A stretch of DNA of 64,000 nucleotides from Torreya grandis (lineage: Eukaryota; Streptophyta; Pinopsida; Cupressales; Taxaceae), in assembly GCA_037957365.1 (NCBI GenBank), contig JARHVA010003168.1:1130501-1194500 (forward strand), given 5' to 3'. The notes under the pieces are model-generated. The model was given only the letters and a program-made list of their open reading frames with translations. It was not told the origin of the DNA and made no database searches. This document shows, piece after piece, positions 60,289 to 64,000 of the stretch (within the stretch, counting starts at the first letter, position 1; the number at the start of each line of letters is the position of its first letter). The position numbers were made by a program, and so were the translations under genes.

Positions 60289-63200
60289 ATTGACCACATT
60301 TAACTTTTTGATCAAATTGGTGAACCCCTAGGATTTTTTTTTAATTTAAAATGATTTAAGGGGTCATAATATATTTTAATAGGAAGTATTAATTTTCATA
60401 TTATGTAATTTGAGGTCATATTAACCTTGGTATTATTTACATTAGTCAATTTATCCATTAGGGGTCATTTTATTTACCTTTAAGAGTCATTAATAAAAAT
60501 GAAACATTTCATAAGGTGCCTAGGTGTATTAATTTAGTATAAAACATATGAGAGGTTGGTAGGAGTTTCAAATATGTCAGTCACAACAGAATGTTTCAGG
60601 TTCTCTAACTGAAACTTTAGAAACCAATTGAAAAAAAGGGAAAATGGCACTTGCACGACACATAGGGAAGTGTGACATATGTCAAGGGTCATGGGGGGAT
60701 AATTATATTCATAAAAATCATATACATGATGTTTTTGATCTGGAAGTGTCATTTTTAATCCAAAACCATTCTATATATTTTTAGTTTTCTAGACAGATTG
60801 AAGTGGACCTTAGGTTTTTGCTTAGTACGGGAAGCACAGGCAGTTTTAGGAAAAAATATTTTGGGAGATGATATTAAAATAGGATAAATTAATTTTAATA
60901 TATGGATTTTTAATATTTTTAAATTATGCTTTATGAACCATTACTAACAAGTTGATTGCATCTTTTTACTAGCTATTTGGTGTACCCTATAAGTTTTGAT
61001 CCATTTCTACCAAATATTTATAAACTAGTTGCTAATTTTGGATCTAAAAGATGTTGGATTCCTTATCAGATGGTCTCCATTATTTGTTTCATGATTCATG
61101 ATGTTTTTATGAGAAAAAATGGTCTATTATGCAAGGAGGTGTCACCATGTGTAGTTTCAATTGAAGTGCTTTGGTTTTTTAAGTGTATCTCTAATGTAGG
61201 TGTCTCTTTCAAATGGTAAAGATTGTTACATAGGTCCATAGGTCATTTTATTATCTCCTTTAATGTTTTAACTTCATCATGTCACCTGTTGGATTACTTA
61301 CTAGATTGGTTCCCTCCATGGTCAACTCTTTGCATAATTCCAGTTGTAGTCTCATGCATAAGCTTGTCCATCCTATTTATGAAGTGATAATATAAGTGTA
61401 TTAAAATATATAAGACTTTATAATTTGAATTAGGTCCATTTATATGCTTAAGTAGGTGTATTTTTGACCATATGCCCATGTGCCATGCTAAACAGTCATT
61501 TGATGCCTCTATTTTCTCTTTTCCACATGTATGCAAGTGATTTCCATGTTAAAAGAGATTGTTTGAAGTTGTTTGTAAAGTGAAAATAATGGATATCACG
61601 TATTTCAAGGTTTAAAATGAATTTCATGTCATTTTTAAGCTATTCACACCATAATTTTCCATGTCTCATACCTTACCTATATAACACAATCAAAGTAGCC
61701 ACCTACAGGCCCTTGATGATGTCGTGTTGATGTATGGAGAGGTGAGCATGTAATTAAATTGATTATCATTGAAAAATATGCATTTACATGCCTAAGGGAA
61801 TCATATAAAGTTCACACTCATAAAATGTTTCATATTTTTCATACTATAGCTCATTGTGGTGTACCAGACATCCACCTATAGGTGGCCTAAAAAGGGGGTG
61901 GAGATATTTATTTGAGTTTGAAAGAAAGGTAGAACCTTACCTAAATACCTTGAATATTTAAAGAAACATTATAGATCCACCTAATGTGTTATATGGATTT
62001 TTGGAGTTGAAGGTCACTCCAAGGAGATGAAGACTATGATTTCAGGCCTGTTTTCCCTAAATAGGCAAAATAGGGTTCTTGAAGTTTTGTGGATAGCATT
62101 TATTATGGTCACAGGAGATCTATGTGTATCCTAATCAACCTATTTAGTATTAATTATATATTATATAACATATAAAATAATATGAAGGATATAAATTAAA
62201 TACAAGATGAAGTTTGAACACCTCAAAATTTTTCTTAAACACACTAAAACTAAGTAGTGAGGTCTATGGGTTTGGTCTAAAAAAGACTTCCATTCAATAA
62301 AATTGGCATACCTTGACTAATAATTATGCTTTAAATACTATAAATGACATAACATAACATTAATTACTAAATTATCATCTTGAGAGGTTTGATTATGGTT
62401 TCTACTTCTTACACATATGCTCTGTCTGTACACTATCCTAAAAAATACATCTACAACCAAGGTGGAGTTCCAAGCTTGAAAGAGGTCCCTTATTTCATAT
62501 ATGGAGGTTAAGTTGTGTTCATGGTTTAAAAATATGATTATAAACTTTATCAATATCCCAATACTATTTATGAGGAAAAGTTTTTATCTTTAAAACCTAA
62601 AAGCACCTATAGGGATCAATGAATGCAGGGTTTCTCAATCCTACAAGCAAGGAGGACTAAATTTAGGAAATAAGCACTTGTAAAACCATTATTAAGGGCT
62701 GAGATGTAAGTGAAGATATAAAATTTATGAATTTTTTATTGTAAATATAAATTGGGGTTTATATTTTGTTTCTAATGCGTAGAACATGCTCAGGTACTAC
62801 TCAGGCATGAAAAAAGATGACCTATAGTAGGGTATTATAAAAGAGTATCTCAGTCAAGGAAGAAAGGAAAAAATTGAGTTAAAATGAGTTATATAGGTGA
62901 GTCCAAGATGGAATATTCATTTTTTTACCTTATAAGGTGTCCCAAGTATATTTTTAACATCACAACCAAATGCATAATACTCGTATATTGACCTAAAGGT
63001 AGGGTTAGTAATTGAGGTTTCTTAGCTAGATAGTAAAGACTCAGTTTTCAAAGTTAAGATGAACATGAGGAAGTGAGTATGATAAAGTTAAAACCAATGA
63101 ATTATCAATAAATTTTATCTCACAAGGCTCTATAAACCACTTTCATATCACCTCTCAAGCCTTAAATATGCACCTATATGTCAGATAGTTGAGTTGATGT

Positions 63201-64000
63201 AAATAAAGGTATTGGCATGAGTTATGGTTTTCTATTGGTAACCTAGGATGAGTGAAGGTGACATATAATGTTTTAGGTTCTCAAGGTGATATCAAGAGGA
63301 TGTTTTCATCACTCAATCACCTTAATCAACCATAAAAAATCTACAGGTAAACCTACAATAGGGAACTTAGTCAAGATCTCAATCAGGGTACCTAGTTGAA
63401 CTAGGAATGCATTTAAAATATAAAATATGAATTTTGATGACATATAAAGAAAATTAAACAACTTAATGTAGAATATTACAAGGTAATTAGTGAAAAATTG
63501 GAATTCAAAACAAGACATCTAGAAGTTTCTAAGACCATGTACACAGTCACAACAGGGTCCAAGTAAGTGCAGGCCAAGTAGAATCATGAACTTACCTAAG
63601 GAAGAGGTGGAGGTCCTAATAAAGGTATAATGATTCATGAAAGGTATTTAATTTTTTATTAAATACAAACATCCTAACAAAAATTTCATCTTCATTCTCC
63701 ACTTGGCCAAAGGGGCAACATTCCATATAATGAGCTTGGAAGCCTTTTTGCCCAATAGACAAGTATGAGAATTCAAGAGGAAATGGGTTTTTTAAATGAG
63801 TTAAAAGATTAATAATAATTAATTTGACATTATAAATATTTTTAAACCACCTATAGGAATTGGTTTGACTTAGAAATGTCATTCTTAAGAAGGTTTGATG
63901 AAATTACAGGAAAACATGCCTTCTTAAGCCCTTTTTAGGGAAATAGAGATGGTTAAGCACCCAATACATGGAATAAAATTAATTAATTTTTTATAAAACA
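60289..64000 (+). repeat. 3' LTR of element C, cut by the window end
   Basis: It starts tattgacc, one base different from the 5' start tgttgacc, and is collinear with 29353-32070 and then 50636-51600. At 63025-63035 (ttagctagatagtaaagac) it shows the uninterrupted site into which A inserted in the other copy. The minus-strand frame at 63616-63882 shares text with 51121-51453 in the 5' LTR. The rest is beyond the window. Confidence 0.85.

Larger units (their letters stand above)
29353..64000 (+). mobile_element. Element C: long-LTR, dual-RNase H Ty3/gypsy element, interrupted by A
   Basis: It starts at 29353 (tgttgacc) inside element D. The 5' LTR runs to 32070, is interrupted by element A (and B within it), and resumes at 50631 to about 54059. 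A PBS, gag, protease, an archaeal-type RNase H, RT, RNase H and integrase follow to about 60.0 kb. The 3' LTR begins near 60289 and runs off the window. The two LTR copies can be aligned continuously across the A insertion point. All coding domains are broken by stops and shifts. The five bases before it are GTTAT; the matching duplicate is outside the window. Confidence 0.8.

Overview
This is an AT-rich plant nuclear window with no recognisable host gene. Almost everything that can be assigned is LTR retrotransposon, mostly Ty3/gypsy and much of it of Tat-like type, plus one LINE fragment. The density of nested and decayed elements, and mutations that are mainly C-to-T or G-to-A, suggest heterochromatin of a large-genome seed plant. 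A gymnosperm is possible, but the sequence alone does not prove it. I see no rRNA, tRNA or CRISPR array, and no intact autonomous element.

Left part (1-18.2 kb). Element E (1-~5503) is the 3' half of a decayed Tat-like element: second RNase H, integrase, a long 3' noncoding region, a polypurine tract and a 3' LTR. It sits inside the 5' LTR of element F (5504-11802). F has a PBS, PPT and LTRs around about 4.1 kb with no coding region, so it resembles a LARD. Element G lies on the minus strand (about 12.2-18.2 kb). It is a heavily mutated gypsy element with gag, RT (FLDD) and integrase, and its gag is split by a LINE ORF1 copy without ORF2 (15.8-17.55 kb).

Middle part (18.2-27.9 kb). This is AT-rich sequence without a gene. 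It holds three microsatellites or simple repeats, a divergent inverted repeat (20.44 and 22.9 kb) and a degenerate tandem repeat of about 160-220 bp (24.4-25.2 kb).

Right part (27.9-64 kb). This is a four-level nest. Element D (initiator-Met-type PBS, gag, protease) is cut in its protease at 29353 by element C. C has LTRs of about 6.1 kb and a gag-protease-aRNH-RT-RNaseH-integrase internal region at 54.1-60.0 kb. Its 5' LTR is cut by element A (32071-50630, TSD CTAGA), and A is cut by element B (39192-48285, TSD GCTGT). C's 3' LTR (60289 to the window end) carries the uninterrupted A target, and B's own internal sequence near 45.97 kb carries the uninterrupted B target, so both insertions can be verified inside the window.

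A, B and E share LTR starts (TGTAGACACC), PPTs and 3' noncoding modules, and so form one family. A and B have lost all of protease, RT, RNase H and the integrase core. They keep only a long gag with three C-X2-H-X4-H-X4-C knuckles, joined to the last ~45 residues of an integrase tail. They therefore look like a mobilised gag-only family, with E-like relatives as the probable source of enzymes. The least explained features are the palindrome arrays (ACCGACGTCGGT and relatives) at matching places in their LTRs, the conserved leader hairpins, and a repeated 3' noncoding cassette with a poly(A) run and a TATA-like box.
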